Assembly: GCF_019925205.1 (NCBI RefSeq)
Contig: NC_083562.1
Coordinates: 6,820,001 to 6,884,000 of the forward strand
DNA: 64,000 nucleotides
Source of the DNA: Metopolophium dirhodum
Taxonomy: Eukaryota; Arthropoda; Insecta; Hemiptera; Aphididae
Direction: 5' to 3'
The stretch's first letter is position 1. Every line of letters starts with the position of its first letter. The notes under the pieces were generated by a model. It was not told the origin of the DNA. It saw only the letters and a program-made list of their open reading frames with translations, and did not search any database. Made by a program: the position numbers and the translations under genes. Below, in pieces: positions 23,081 to 37,045 of the stretch.

Positions 23081-24747
23081 GGGACGAGTGATGGTTAATC
23101 GTTACATGCACTACGAACATTAGGTTTATATTATAATTTATAACGTTAGACAATGTTAATTGTACGACTTCATCGTAATATGATTAATCATTATATTGTA
23201 CTATTAATCTGTGTAAGGGGTTTTTTCTTAATAGTTTGGACATCATATGAAGTACTGTATAGTTGTAGTGGGTACCTCCTACCTACTTACTGTAAATAAC
23301 AATAGATTCATATAGGATATATCCAATAACGTGTGGATAGTAATATGCATTTTTAGGCTCATAAACCACAGCCAGTACCTAAAGCACTTACTTATAAGTA
23401 TATTACTATATGTCTATTACAATATATACTCGTATATACATTATGCATACGTACATTATTCATTTTTGAATGTCATGACGTGTTCACAACCACTATTGCG
23501 GTTATCCTATACGGTCTTACACGCATACGATATAATACGAATATATTATTTGATGTGTGTAGGTAACATACAAAAAAAAAACACATCATGCCTACCTTCG
23601 ACGCATTATTATTATTATCAGCGTTATTGCAATTCATTTGACGGCGTTTATTTCATATGGCGGACTACCAGTTGGAAGCGGACAGTTGTTATTATTATAC
23701 ATGTCAACGTCGAATCGGTCCCCAGTCATTTGTCATCAAAGAATAACCTTATAGGCGAAGAGAACTGGTTTTTTTTTATGCGAGCGACATGAAAACAATT
23801 TAAAACCCGTCGAAAACGATCGCACTATTTTCGAACGCGTACGCGACAATCTTGTATACCTAATTCTTTTAAATTTTATCTCCCGAAGTAGCATTTTATA
23901 ATAACCTGCAGTAACCACATATACATGTATAATATGTAAATATTATACTTAGACGCGTTGACATCAAGATTATTTTTGTTTTACATCTAAATGTCCTGTA
24001 TTATGGTACTTTGGATAGGTAGGTAATATATTATAATCGTGTCCTGCGCAGAGGTGGCGTTGTATTTATAGCGTGTAAGGTATACGTATTATATTATTAT
24101 TTTGTCCGTTTAAAAATTAACCTTTAAAGATATAGAATTATATGGGTTATGTAGTTACACGTATCTCACGCTGAGACCGTTTAATCATGGTTACAAGTGA
24201 CATAATTTATATTATATTGTATTGACTTATTATATAGTTATATTGTACAATATGGTCATGTACTCGTGTGTAATGAACTAGAATGTGCCACCGTAAAGAG
24301 TGGACAATAACCCCGTCACGAAATAACCTATTGGCTATTGCCTTTTGGTTAAACAACTATTAAACCTATACAACCTGAGTACCTCACCCTACAATATCCA
24401 TTAACTTTTTTTTATGTTTTAAAAACTACATTTGTATATAGTTTATTAATATAGGCACCTCCACAATCCTGTCACAACATATTATATTATATTACCTATA
24501 TTTTATAAAATTGTAAATGATTCTACAACAACACAACTATTATAATAATGATTTATATTAACTATATATTACATATCTAGAAGCCTAATAGTTAAAAAAA
24601 AACAATAAGCAATAGGTATACATATGTTGTGTATTATTTTCTGTTGGAAATCGAATTTTGATTGCAATAACTGCATATACCTCCTATATTATGTTCTTAA
24701 GACTAAGTATAGGTGTAACCGTTTATTCCGGAAGTGCCTACATTTAT

Positions 24748-24768
24748 ATTTATATATATATATATACT
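24748..24768. repeat. (TA)n microsatellite
   Basis: About ten TA units, slightly interrupted on its left side. Confidence 0.85.
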
Positions 24769-24799
24769 ATAATCAACGTTTGCATCAATGAATCCTGGG

Positions 24800-25480
24800 C
24801 GGGGTTGTTTCGCAAAAAGGTGCAATATTTCAAATGCGTGTGCCGTGGGATTGTCATTGTACGCGGCGGCGCGAGGCGTCCGATAATCGCACTCATCGCA
24901 TTATACATTATAGTCGGTTTATAAGAGTGCGAGCAAGAACCGATTATTATCATATTATAAGATGTAGGTGATATTATCGAGATGGGTTGGGTTCACGTAG
25001 TAGCTCTCTCTTTAATATTTTGCATATCCCGCAAGACTATAGCGCATCGCCACATTTGATAACGACATTACGATTTATCATGATACTTTGGAACTTTTCG
25101 GTTTGGTTTTTACAAACTTATTTTTATAATATTGTTTTCAGCGTCCGGGAAACAAGAATGGTGTTATTATCTATACGGGTATATTATGCAGCGTTCAGTG
25201 AATTTTCTTGGCGGCGGCAATCGTCTTGTCGCGTCTGACCCACGTGGGCAGCGATATTGCTGCTCCCACCTACGTAATTAAGTATTAAACTATTATATAT
25301 ATATATATATATACACACTTGTGTGCATACTGCGTATGTATATGTATACGCCACATATGTATAGTTGGTCTCGTGTAGGTGCGACATGTGACGAGAACAA
25401 TAGGGCGACAAGGCGCCAGATGGTGCGGGACAGGAGGTTTTTATAATTTTCCTCTGCGTCATTGTTACATGGCTTTCCGG
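24800..25480. other. Moderately GC-rich block with E-box palindrome and CTCF-like motif
   Basis: GC-richer patches at about 24830-24905 and 25195-25270. The second contains CCCACGTGGG (palindromic E-box) and GCAGCGATATTGCTGC (16-base palindrome). A 20-base TA run lies at about 25293-25312. At 25413-25426 GCGCCAGATGGTGC matches 11 of 14 CTCF-core positions. The frames on both strands show no known protein. Confidence 0.3.
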
Positions 25481-26559
25481 ATTTATAGAAATATATAATG
25501 ACACTGTCGGGAAAAAAATTAAAAACGCCTTTAAACGCAATAATTATAAGTATAGTTAAAAGAAAGAAACCAGAAAATAAGGTTCACTTTAATATGGTAA
25601 TAAAAGTAGGTAAGTCTTCGGAGCTTCGATTTACTTCTTGGCATCAGTGGGTATAGGTACTACATTATACACTTATGAGTAGGCACTTTAAGTATAAGCA
25701 TTATATAAAATATTGAACGCACCGAATTTTCTATGTATGTATAGTGACTCGCATGTTTATTGATGCATATTTACATTTTGATGTACATTTAGAGGTACAC
25801 ATCTCTATTATATTTTGTCATTGTCTCGTTTGCGTAAATTTTGGGTCGTGCTTGCAGTTGTCATATAGTTTTCATTTAGGTGTTATATAAATCATACAGC
25901 GGCAGGTATGAGCATTGAGCGTGCAATATATCTAAAGGCGCCGAATGTGTCATAACTCATTTACACATAAATACATAATAGGTAAAAATCAACTTTTGCC
26001 GCCAATAGACAACATAATGACAACATGAATGTCTATAATTGCATATACGATATACCTAATATACTTTATAGAATATCCATCGTACATGTCACTATATAAT
26101 ATGTGTGTATAATAAATTAGTTAAATATCTATTTACATGTATCATTTAAATATAGTTTCTATGTTGTAATTATAATAGTTATTATATAACATATAAACTA
26201 AATATTTTATAGAAATATACGTTATATTTACCGCTGGGGTAAAACTCTAGGTAAAACGATACTGCGCAGTATATAATACCTATTATGTAAAACAATGTTA
26301 TATCTAAATTAAAATATTCGGTAGATATTTGTTTATCCTTGTTATACAATGGACGTGAAGTGCGTCGTATAATAGGCACATATACAACAATATTGACATA
26401 CATTTTATGAGCGTATACCCCATAACCGCGACCTTGGTCACAGACACAATTCTCGGGATGGGTTGGCCGTCGTGAGGGTTATGCACAGCATATGACAACA
26501 ATACGCGCATTACCTACGTATATCATGTTTATTTTTTACATTATTCCTGACGTATAGGG
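25481..26559. other. AT-rich spacer
   Basis: No gene, RNA or TE terminus recognised. Chance minus-strand frames at 26182-26403 and 26304-26510. Confidence 0.45.
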
Positions 26560-27260
26560 TGGGGGGAGAGTGAGCAACAGATGATCGACATACTATTAGT
26601 GTAAAGTAAAATGGATAAAAACCTCAATACCAAATTGTATCGGGTGTTGCGCTCACATGTGTAATATCATTATTATCATTATTATCATTATTATTATTAT
26701 TATTACAATGCCTCGCGACGGCGAAATAATAATAATAATAACAATAATAACAATAAATAATGATAATAATTGCGAGAGTATGCGCAATCCCTCGCGTGCG
26801 TGGGCGCCACAGCGTTTGACGCGCGCGTTTGCCGCCGAGGCGTCGTACTACACTCGTCGTCGTCGTCGCGGCGCGTACACTCGCCTCTGTGGGAAGACCT
26901 CCCAGAGGCGTCGTCCTACGCGCGGATAGGTTCAACGCGCGTCCTTCGCGGTCGGCCTCGTAACCGTTTGCGCCGAAATCGCGCGCGCGGCTGCTCCCGG
27001 ATATCGTCCGTCGACCGGGCGGCGTCGATCGGCCACTTCCCGTGCCCGCGCCCCGAGGACCGTTGCAGAGGAGGCGCGTCTGTCTTGTGCCGTAGGTATA
27101 CTTAACCACGTGCAAAATTTATGTATTATGATATGGGAGACGGAGAGACCGACAACGACGACGAGTCTTACCGACCGGCATGGCTTCGACGATTATTATT
27201 AAAATTGCAGTCGACGAGGGCGACGAGCCGTCACGCGTTCACCCTACGCGAAAAATCTAA
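26560..27260. promoter_or_regulatory. CpG-rich island, candidate promoter or non-coding exon
   Basis: It starts with a G-rich run (about 26558-26570) and ATT/AAT microsatellites (26667-26770), then a block of very high CpG content at about 26790-27090 with TCGTCGTCGTCG triplets. It is open on both strands (26624-27115 minus, 26770-27105 plus) without any protein motif. An ATG at 27136 in good context (GAT-ATG-G) begins an acidic frame, MGDGETDNDDESYRPAWLRR, that runs to 27408 through low-complexity TA/T sequence. I cannot tell whether this is coding. Confidence 0.4.
26882..26910. other. Bulged GC-rich hairpin
   Basis: The sequence reads CGCCTC, TG (bulge), TGGGA, AGACC (loop), TCCCA, GAGGCG. 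The 6-bp and 5-bp stems are perfect. It lies in the CpG-rich island, so it could be a leader structure. Confidence 0.65.
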
Positions 27261-30200
27261 AACGAGCACTACGCTATTATATATATATATATATATATTT
27301 TTTTTTTTCATTCCTTTTTATAATATTGTATATAAACGACGTTTTTCGTCATCATTGTCATCATTATATTCAAATATATTATTATGTTTTACACAAAAAT
27401 GCGATTAGTAATGGTGTCTATTTGTGTAAACTATAGATTTTGCAGTAAGTACCTATATACTGGAAATACGCGCGTTTAAGGTTCCCGACGAGGAAAACTC
27501 TATAATTTGTTATTCCCACCAAATAATATACCAGATGGCTATTATACTTATATACCATTGATTATAAAATATATACTATTTATCTTTTCTAGTGCTCACA
27601 TATTATAATATTATGATGAGTTTTAGAACGCCCTTACCGCGGACACCATCGTACGTCATGCAAAATGACAAATGAAATATTAATCGTATACAATATTATA
27701 ATATACAAATTATGTTTAGAGTTATAGCTGTGCATAAATAATAATATACCCATCGTTTACAAGTTTAAATTAATATATAGGTACCTATACCGTCACATAT
27801 TATAATACATTAGCAGCTGGCTCGATGTGCGAAATCGTATGAATAAAATATGTAAATATTGGACATTTTTTATACTGATTAATTATTGTATACCTAAACG
27901 CTCAAAAAATATCAGTTCTATCATGTATTATAATAATATAGTGGAAATACATCTTGTTTTAACGTACGGCCAATGCGTATACCTAATAGCTAATGTGTAT
28001 AGGTAGGTACCTAATATGTTTGTGTGTTAGCGAGGATATCAATTAATAGTTTATTTCAGGTGAACATTTTAAATTATTACTATGAACATCCGGACAGTCA
28101 TCATGCAGGCTACATCATACCTAATTATTTATTAGCGATACATAATGAAACAATATATCATCCACTATAAAATACATATATACTATGTAGGTACCTATAA
28201 GTAATCTGGTAATGCATCTCATGATCTACACAACTATATAATTGAACTCGTTCTTCAATTTTAATTACCTAAGAATAACCTTCTTCGTATGTTCTAAATG
28301 CGTATACATAATATACAACAATATAACGTAATGATATTTCCTACATAGGAATCAAGCTAGAGTCAACGATAGTTGCAGTATGTGGTGTATTAGATTTAGT
28401 AATCAATCTTTTTCTTAGCTATCCATGAGCAACATCGTGTAATCGACAACACGATAATATGCTATAGATATTTAATTTTAACGAGCTAACGAATATTATG
28501 TTTTTTTTAAATAAAAATAAAATCTATAAAGTATATGTTATTATTTTTAATTTTGTTTGGGTACCTAATAATGCTGAAATTGATGCATCAATTAATTTTT
28601 TTCAGTATTTTGTAGATATTCACAATTCAGATTTTAGTCGAATCTCGTTAATTAATCATTTTCTGTGCATTATATTTTGCTATTTTAAATGCATATTTTA
28701 TGATATTTAATGCAATATAGATTTATACGTTTAATATACATTACTTTTTATGTGTTTTAAAATCACATTCTTGATTATGGACATTAAAGTAACATTCCTA
28801 AAACATATATAATTAGTTAAATATTATTATACAAGTATTCTATGTAATATTTTTTTTTATATTATTCGGTGATAGAAGCTTAGAGTAATTAGTTATATTA
28901 TAAGTTAAAAGTTTTATAACAAACCTACCTACTTGCGGTAAAATACTTTAAGCTATAGGAGATATTCAGAATGTATATCTAATATTATTGATCAAAATGT
29001 ACCTATATAAACTATTTAATATACAAGTAAGGCAATCAATTCAGTCACATTTTAACGAAGCTTTACCGCTATGATGAGGCGTATTAAAAAAGTGCTAAGA
29101 ACTTAAATGGTTCAAAATGGATTCAAACGTTTATCCTTAATATTGAGAAACAGTAGTCACTTGTCAAGAAGTGTTTATAATGAAAACATTATCAAAAATA
29201 TTTTAGGTAAGTACCTAGATATTATAGGTAATGAAAGAATTAAAATATTACAAAATTATATTAGATTTTCTAGATGATTAAGGGGGTTTTGGGCATAGTT
29301 CTTCATGTCTTACATGTATGTTAAAACTATTAGCCTCCCCTCCCCGCAAAATGTTAATGGATTCAAGCCAACCAAACAAACGCGACCAAAATTTCTTATT
29401 CGCATTGCACAACTTCACTATATTATGTATAGTACTAAAGTATGTACGCACTCGTTGGACAGCGACGCAAAAACTGTTAAAAAACCAATGATCACGGACC
29501 TTTTTTTTAAGACTAACTACTAGAGCTTACAGATAGAAAATAATAAAAATCTACTCGCTGATACCTATATACCTACAACGTATTGAAGTCGCAATTCCAC
29601 TATCACTGTGTCGAGTATGGGACGTTTTTTCGTGGCTTGGTATATTATGTCTGATACCTATTAGTAACAGTTGTTTTACGTTGGGTAAATGCTTTAACCA
29701 TACATCGACCTAGTTGGAATATTTCAAATTAGCGGTGACCTGTGGTATCTATTGGTCGATCAGACGAATTGACCGACCGGGGAGAAGTGTAATAGCGCCT
29801 TAACAGTATCTTTGACAAACTTACTTTGTGGTGGAAGCTACCTTGGGTATATAGTCACTGTATACTGTATAACATCATTGGATTTTCCCGAGACAGCCGC
29901 TACTCCGTAGTCCGTATCACTGCTGATTTGACAGCGGTAGCCAGCAGACCACAGACTTAGAATTTCACCGGTTTTTGCCACCGTCTACAAAGTTACCATC
30001 TAAAACCACGATATCAAGACTTCGGCTGTAAATTTATGAACTATTATCTTATACGATCGTGTAATAATAATATAATTTTTAACGCCACGATCCCTCCGTA
30101 ATAATATTCAGCAGTGTATTTTCCGAGTGATATGAAAAATAAAGAACTAAATACAGTGTAATTTGAAATGGGGCACACACGGACGCATATACAATAAAAA

Positions 30201-33200
30201 GGCTCTTGTCACAGCCAACACAGCTATACTATGTAGGTACAATTAGGTATTATATTTTATAACTAGGTATTCTATTTAATATATGACACTTTAAAAAAAT
30301 AACATATTATTTGTATGTACCTATACCTATAATTTTTATTAAAAACGTACCTATGTCGCCGTTCAGTTGTCAATTTGGTAAGTCTTACCAACATAAATTA
30401 TGCACTAATGCGATTGGTATACATTGATGACACATCTTGGTGTATGAAGAGTGTATAAATAAGGGTATATATTCAATTGCCAACAGAAAAAAAGAATAAG
30501 AAAAATCATTTTAGTAAAACGTGTGTTGATAACGTGATATTTTAAGCTTAGCAATGTTTTATGTAACATAATAATATGCATAATATGCTTTAAAATATAT
30601 TATGCAGCTATGTAGGTTGCGTAATATGAATATTGTATACTTTAAAACTAGTAACTACCTACCTATAGTGCCTATAGAAAATAGAATTGTTATCTAGAAT
30701 CTGGTTTGTCAAATGACATCTTAATTAGTTGACCTGCTGCTTCTGTAAAATACAAATCCTCACTCAATCATATTGAATATTCTACTTTTTATTATTTTAT
30801 ATTTTATTAAGAATAATGTATTGTGTAATAAATTTTATAAAAACATGGAAAACTAATTGTGTATCATGGTTATACTAAACATGTATGTACCTTCTATTCA
30901 ATATAAATTGGTAATTAAAATAAAATGAAATAATATATTTTATATTCTTTAGTAGCTATTTGATTTTTAAAACATAATGATTGTTTAATATATTATAATA
31001 CACGCATACATTTTATATAGTAATAAATTATAGTATACAAACGGAAATATGTTGTATTATGTATTAGTGTATCTGCAGATTATCTATATGTTAATCAATA
31101 ATATTATATTATATATTAAGTACCTATAATTTATAAATCTATATATGACATACATAATACATATATAACGGTATATACGGTACCAATACTATATAATATT
31201 TGCTATAATATTATTTTCTAATTTTTTTTTTTTAGTATTTAAAATTCAGGAGGTCCGACTTCACGGGACTTCGGAAATCCGGATACTTATTGAGGTGGCA
31301 TATTAAATGCTTGGATAAATTGTTCGCTTTTTAGAAGAAAATGTCTAAGTTCTGTTCTTGACTGTACTCGTTTCATAAATAATAGACACAAATAGATACA
31401 CAATTCAAACTACAATCGAGACTTAACATTCCAATATTTTACATTATTTTTTTTATATATATACAAATGTTTATTTTATGTTATATTATAAAATTATAAT
31501 ACAGTTAAATTAAATAAAAGTCTGAGTTTTTCAACTTATTTCTACATATTTCTACATAATATGTCATATTTTTATTATTATTATTATTATTTACATGTTG
31601 ATGAGGAATATGCAAACCGTAATACAATATAAATTTGGCCTTGTAATTAAAATACTGATGATTATTGATTGCATAACTATTAAAAAAAATTTTGTCATTG
31701 GCCGCTATTTACAATTTAGATCACTTCAGGTTGACAGTTGTTATAGTCGTGAGTGAAAGTAAATTAATTGGGACATGTGTCTGTTAGTTTAATAATACCT
31801 ACATCGTTTGTATAATTGTGCTACTATGATTTGTAGAGTTTTAGTTCTCTGTGAAAAGGTGACATTTAAGTTTAATATGATAGATTTCTGTATCATAACT
31901 TAAAGTTGTCAGACATTTAAATTTATGTATATTTTAGGTAAAATAAAGTATAGTAAAATACATCTAGAATATATAAATTAAAAGTTGATACACCTAAATG
32001 GTTAAATCGATAAATACTACGTACGATCAGACACATTGTAAGATAAAATATTTCTGATAATATCAAAAACTTCTTTGAAGTTTGAATGGTCGTAAGGTTT
32101 TATGAACGTACTATTTACAATTTATAGGTACATAAACATTAAAGATTTATATGATATAGGGAGATACTAAAAAGTGCAAAATCTAATTTATCATATAACT
32201 CATATCAGAATAAATAATATTAGGTACAGTTTTATAATAATTATAAAATATTTTTAAAAGCTTATAAAACGTAATGTACAATTTTCTTAAATTCAATAAA
32301 AAAATATAAAAATTATGCACTTTTTACATTTCTAAATGTACTTGTGCGAATAAAGTATTTTATATCGAGTAAAAATACCACAATGGAAAACTGGTCTGTT
32401 ATTGTGATCACCTGCAGCACACGCATCGTTCATAGAATTGCATTTTCTTCTGAAGACCGGTCCTATATTTTTATTTAAATATCACAACAATTTATATAGA
32501 ATGTTGAATCAATGCCTGTTTCGTTCTATTGTTATTTGTTTGTTTAACTCAACGTTTTGTTTTATTACATTCTTAGTGCATATAGAGCTTATAAGAGCAA
32601 AAGATAATCTTGTTTTTTATTTTTTGAAATAATGAAAAGTTGTTTACAGACAATGAGTTGTTTGTTTCACTACGATCAAGTTCATGAAACATAATATTTA
32701 CTTTTCACTTTTTACTTATTATAGTAATTATTAATATGACGTATATAATCTGGTATAATGAAATTTAATTTAACTTCAAAGAGTCAAGTAAAGTTAAGTT
32801 ACCAACCTATTACCTATCATTGATTATTATGTCTAACTGGCTCTACGATTAAAGATTAGAATTGCCAACTATATATACCGACGTGATATATAAAAGTAAA
32901 ATATATACATGTGTTGGTTATTATTATTTATTTAAAATAATCTCAGAGGGTTGTTATTAACTGACTATCGCGTTAGAAGTTTATGAGACTTACATGTTAT
33001 GTCTACCCAATTGCCTGTTTGTTGTACAAATATAAAACGTCTGTATATTATATTTTATGTAAACGAAGATTTAAAACCTTAGATTATTGCGCTGTTTAAA
33101 TATACTATATAGGTACCTACCTCGGTAAACTATTGGTTGCATTACGCCAGCATAATATAGGTAGGTACTGGCGGTACAGTGGTTGTTTTTTGTTCGGCCG

Positions 33201-36200
33201 TCTGAATATGTTATTTACCTAATCATAAATCTGTCTGCATTTGTACATTAAAACTACGGAGGATTTGTCTTTAAATATAGCCATTGCTATATGGGTTTGA
33301 ATGTTTTTATTTTTATCGATGTATGCGAATACAATAAAACTTATATATTATGTGTTGACGGATGTCCAGGTGATTATTGGTTTCCCATTACTTCATAATA
33401 TATAATGCACACGATATTCACTTGGTATTCCTCACGTAACGCTGTCTCTCATTTCCTGTTTAATATACCTACATATATCATTTATTTAATATAAAATATG
33501 ATGTGTGTATATTGTCCATATCGTACACCTTGGGAACTCGTCGGACGGCACCCCATACGTGATCCTGCATACAGTACCTACCTACGTACAATGGATTCGG
33601 AAATCGTTTTTATTTCAGGAATATTTATTGCTTAGGTTTAAGTCAGATTTTTGGGATTTCAGGACATTACTTAACGCTCATATAGTACCGTCGTATTATT
33701 ACAATCGCAATGATGAAATACTCGGATGAATTATAGGTCTACACAACCAGAATGGAAACAATATAAAAAAAAAATGGCTTAAAACGGACATATTTTATTT
33801 AAACGTTATTATATTTGTATTCAGTGTTGTGAAATATTACCATGAACGAATAAACTTAAATATTATAATTCAACTTGGTTACTTTTGTGTTTAATAAAAC
33901 GTATTTGATATATACAAATAAAATATATGATAGTATAATAGCAAAATTTGGGAAGTTTGAAAAAATATATAGTAGGTACCTATTACCAATAACTATACCT
34001 ATACCTATACCAACGACCTACGCGTAGTATAAATTGTCAATAAAATGAATTACACATTATCAATTCAAACAATTTTTTTTATTAAATTATTTACGATAGC
34101 TATACAATTATACAAAACCATTTAGATGAAGAAGTTAGATTAATAGTAATGCATTTTATATTTATTTTGATACAAAAAACTGATAAATGGTATAGCTGGT
34201 GGCGTATAGCAGTATATAATATTATATACGTATAGGTACTTATAATTCTTATTATTTCATATCTATATAATATATTATATAATATTTATATTATGTTTTA
34301 AACTTTAAAGGTCTTATAATTTATGAGTCGGTACATTTATTGAAGTACCTACCTATATTACAAATATATACGTGAGTGAAAAATATGTGACAATAATAGT
34401 TTTAAAAAATTAAAGGAAAATCTATACCTAGTTATTTTTGAGAAATCGTTTGCATATCACGCAATAATATAAACAAAAAAATAAATTAAATCAAGCATAA
34501 AGTTATTAGATACACTATAATTTTATAAGAAACCTTTAAAGAATAATGATCTTAAATTGTCAATATAATATTATTATCATTCAAATAATATGCATTATAG
34601 TTTTTTATAATAATACCATATGATGCAATTATCAATATTTATAAAAAGTTTTAGTTTAATATTACAATGAATTTTTGAATTTAATTTAAAAATATTTTAT
34701 TAATAAAATACACACTGATATTTTTCCTTTAGTTAGCAATAATTAATATTATTATAAATATTATTATTTAAATGTCTGAGTTTACAGTTTAAGTATAGGT
34801 TTATTTTCAAAATAAATTATTTTATGTAAGTACCTTCAAGTACTTACTAGGTACCTTTGGAGTAGGTCCACCCTCAGTTTAAACACTCAATAATAAAATC
34901 GATGACTATGAAATTTGAAAATCAAGTAAAATTTTAAAAAATGTAATCCATATAGTTATGTTGTATTGAAAACCTTTAAAATGTCGTCGCACCCACCAGC
35001 CGCCTTTAAATTTAATAGGTACTATAAACACGGGTCCATCAAATTTTACTAATTTATAAAAAATATTAAAGGTAGATGCTGGAAATTTAACACATTTAAA
35101 AACAAAATAAAGTTGTTTGGGCTAACTTAATTAAAATACTACTTATATGTTGTACTGTTATAGCCTAGCTATATGTATATGTGTACGGATTTGAATTGGC
35201 AGCAGTGTTGTATAAATAGTAGGTACCCATCGTTAGTATTATTATTATAAGTAATAAAATATCATTAAAACAGTAATAACCAGGGCATGATGTAACGGAA
35301 CATATTTTCATTTCCGTTCATGATGTTACGTTAAGGTTCGTACGTTGATTTTACAAAGTTATGTTCCGCATAGAGATATTAATAATGTAGCATAATATTT
35401 AGATACTATTAAGTATTCATCATTTTTGACGGTATCCGAAACGGTATAATATGCAACATTATGCAAGTAAATATTAATGTGGGTGCATTGACCAATTCCC
35501 CGAAACACTGCAAATACCCTCTACATTATGATTAATTGTCTGAGAAAATATCTTATATCCTACAATGTTGTTAAGTTATATATTATGTATAATATAATAG
35601 CAACTAGAATAAAATAATACTAGTTTATGATTTGGTAATGGTGAAGTAAACGAGTAAGGGGAAAATCCGGTAAAGATGAGAAACATAATATAATACAAAA
35701 GTGTTAGGCTCATGCTCAAAAATCTGTATTGTAAAAAACGAACTTAGTTTCAGTCATAAAAATCACGTCTACTGATGCATACAAATATAAATGATAATCT
35801 TAATAATAAAAATATATTTTATAATAATAAACATTCAGAATACTAGCTAGTCGTAGTGATGGAAATAAAATACTTGAAATTTGTGTTCAAGGTTGAATAT
35901 GCGTGTAAATATTAATATAACTACCGATCGACGATATATAATATTATGAAAGAATTTTTCTATATTTCTGAATTCAGGTTTCTCTAAGAATTTTCCCTTT
36001 TATGGAACAGAATAAATAATAAAAAAAAATAAAAATACTGACTCGTATTTGCGTTTATATTTTTTCCAGGAAAATCTCTATTCGTCTATTAGGTTATACG
36101 ATACGAAGCATTTTTTTTTCAGATGAATTCACGTCAATTTCGTTAAAACTGACAATCAAATATAATATTAGTAACATTGGTGTACAAGCACGTGTACAGT

Positions 36201-36399
36201 TTAAGAAGAGATAGCCACACAGTAATAAATGTATAATATATAATTATAATCGTATAGTATATACTACCATATAGTTGGTAACTATGCCTAATATGACGAT
36301 TAACCAAGAGGTGATCTATTGGTGACAATTTCTCATCGTGTGGCAATATTACCACTGATGCGACGTGTACGGCACAGACGGACAATTTTCGGAGCTATC
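27261..36399. other. AT-rich desert
   Basis: About 9 kb with no supportable gene. A TA/T tract lies at 27278-27310 and a TTA repeat at 31571-31591. The stretch near 29630-30020 is less AT-rich, with inverted words such as TGGTCGAT/ATTGACC, unassigned. A small GC patch at 31245-31285 has TCCGACTTC...ACTTCGGA-like symmetry. At 35283 CAGGGCATGATGTAACGGAA followed by an inverted TTCCGTT looks like the start of an hAT-like element without a detected partner end. Chance frames only. Confidence 0.4.
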
Positions 36400-37045
36400 T
36401 ATAGACCACGCCGCGTGGGATTCGCGAGACAAAGGTTCAATTAATCAGATTTATAATTTTATGCTATACACACACACGCAGGCCCACATGTCGCATTAAA
36501 AATAATAATAATAATAAAAAAAAAGTTATATAATATTTATTGGTCATTATTGCGCCAGCGTCGGTGGGTGAACCAGTTTGCCGGTGCGCGGATCTTCCTA
36601 AACGGAGAGAACTCTATAAGGAAGAACTGCCTTGGTCGTCGTGTGATTCACCCGTTCATCGCCCTCGCTAAATAAAAAAAAAATAATAAAATATTTATAA
36701 AAATAAATTTACAACGACCTTTGCAGCCGAGCACGGAATCGAACTCTGCACGCGTGGGGCGAAGAACATGCACGGCAGGTACCACATGTATTGTCATGGC
36801 GTGTATAGTCGAAGAATGGAAAATACACACGCGAGACCGAATGAATCATTTGCAGATCGAGCGATTCGCCGACTACCCATGTACATATATTATAATATTT
36901 TTGCTGAAATTCAATGGTTCGGACCGAGTATAAGAACTCTGCCGTCGTGTATTTCGATTGGAAAACAAAATTACAAAAACCCGGACGGGGCACTGCAACA
37001 GAGACCACGGATGTCGGACACTCGTTTCGCTATATAGTTATAGCG
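36400..37045. other. GC-richer block with inverted repeats and tRNA-like B box
   Basis: It contains the near-perfect palindrome CCACGCCGCGTGG (36407-36419), the nested inverted repeats at 36566-36653, an A-rich tract at 36665-36710, and on the minus strand GAGTTCGATTCC (about 36733-36744), a good RNA-polymerase-III B box. I could not build a tRNA cloverleaf or a convincing A box, so it may be a SINE-like fragment. Frames on both strands (36709-37008 minus, 36721-36933 plus) lack known motifs. Confidence 0.35.
36566..36653. other. Nested inverted repeats (stem-loop candidate)
   Basis: The outer arms GGGTGAA (36566-36572) and TTCACCC (36647-36653) enclose the inner arms TCTTCCT (36593-36599) and AGGAAGA (36619-36625). 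Between the inner arms GAGAG faces CTCT. The arm lengths between the stems are nearly equal (20 and 21 bases) but poorly paired. Confidence 0.5.

Larger units (their letters stand above)
16263..24799. other. AT-rich desert
   Basis: About 8.5 kb with no supportable gene. Possible old repeat fragments lie at about 17037-17120 (less AT-rich, unassigned), 19690-19760 (AACGATTCTGAGTGGAGACT, a motif I recall as repeated in aphids), 19975-20035 (GGCAACAATTAGGC...CCTTAGCCGCCC, TE-end-like) and 20930-20975. TATA-box-like CTATATAAAGG sites occur at 17584 and 23073. The longest chance frame is 23331-23792, of very biased composition. Confidence 0.4.

Noticed and set aside
23331..23792. Longest open frame (153 codons, plus strand)
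   Set aside because: Composition is dominated by I, Y, S and H from AT-rich codons. No domain, no splice or promoter context, and a frame of this length is plausible by chance in 64 kb.
26624..27115. Minus-strand frame of 163 codons
   Set aside because: Runs through a CpG island and then trinucleotide repeats (poly-N, poly-Y translations). No domain.
36733..36744. tRNA gene suggested by GAGTTCGATTCC on the minus strand
   Set aside because: The T-stem does not pair, there is no convincing A box and no acceptor stem. Kept only as a B-box-like motif.
36709..37008. Minus-strand frame of 99 codons
   Set aside because: Overlaps open frames on the other strand and lacks any known motif.
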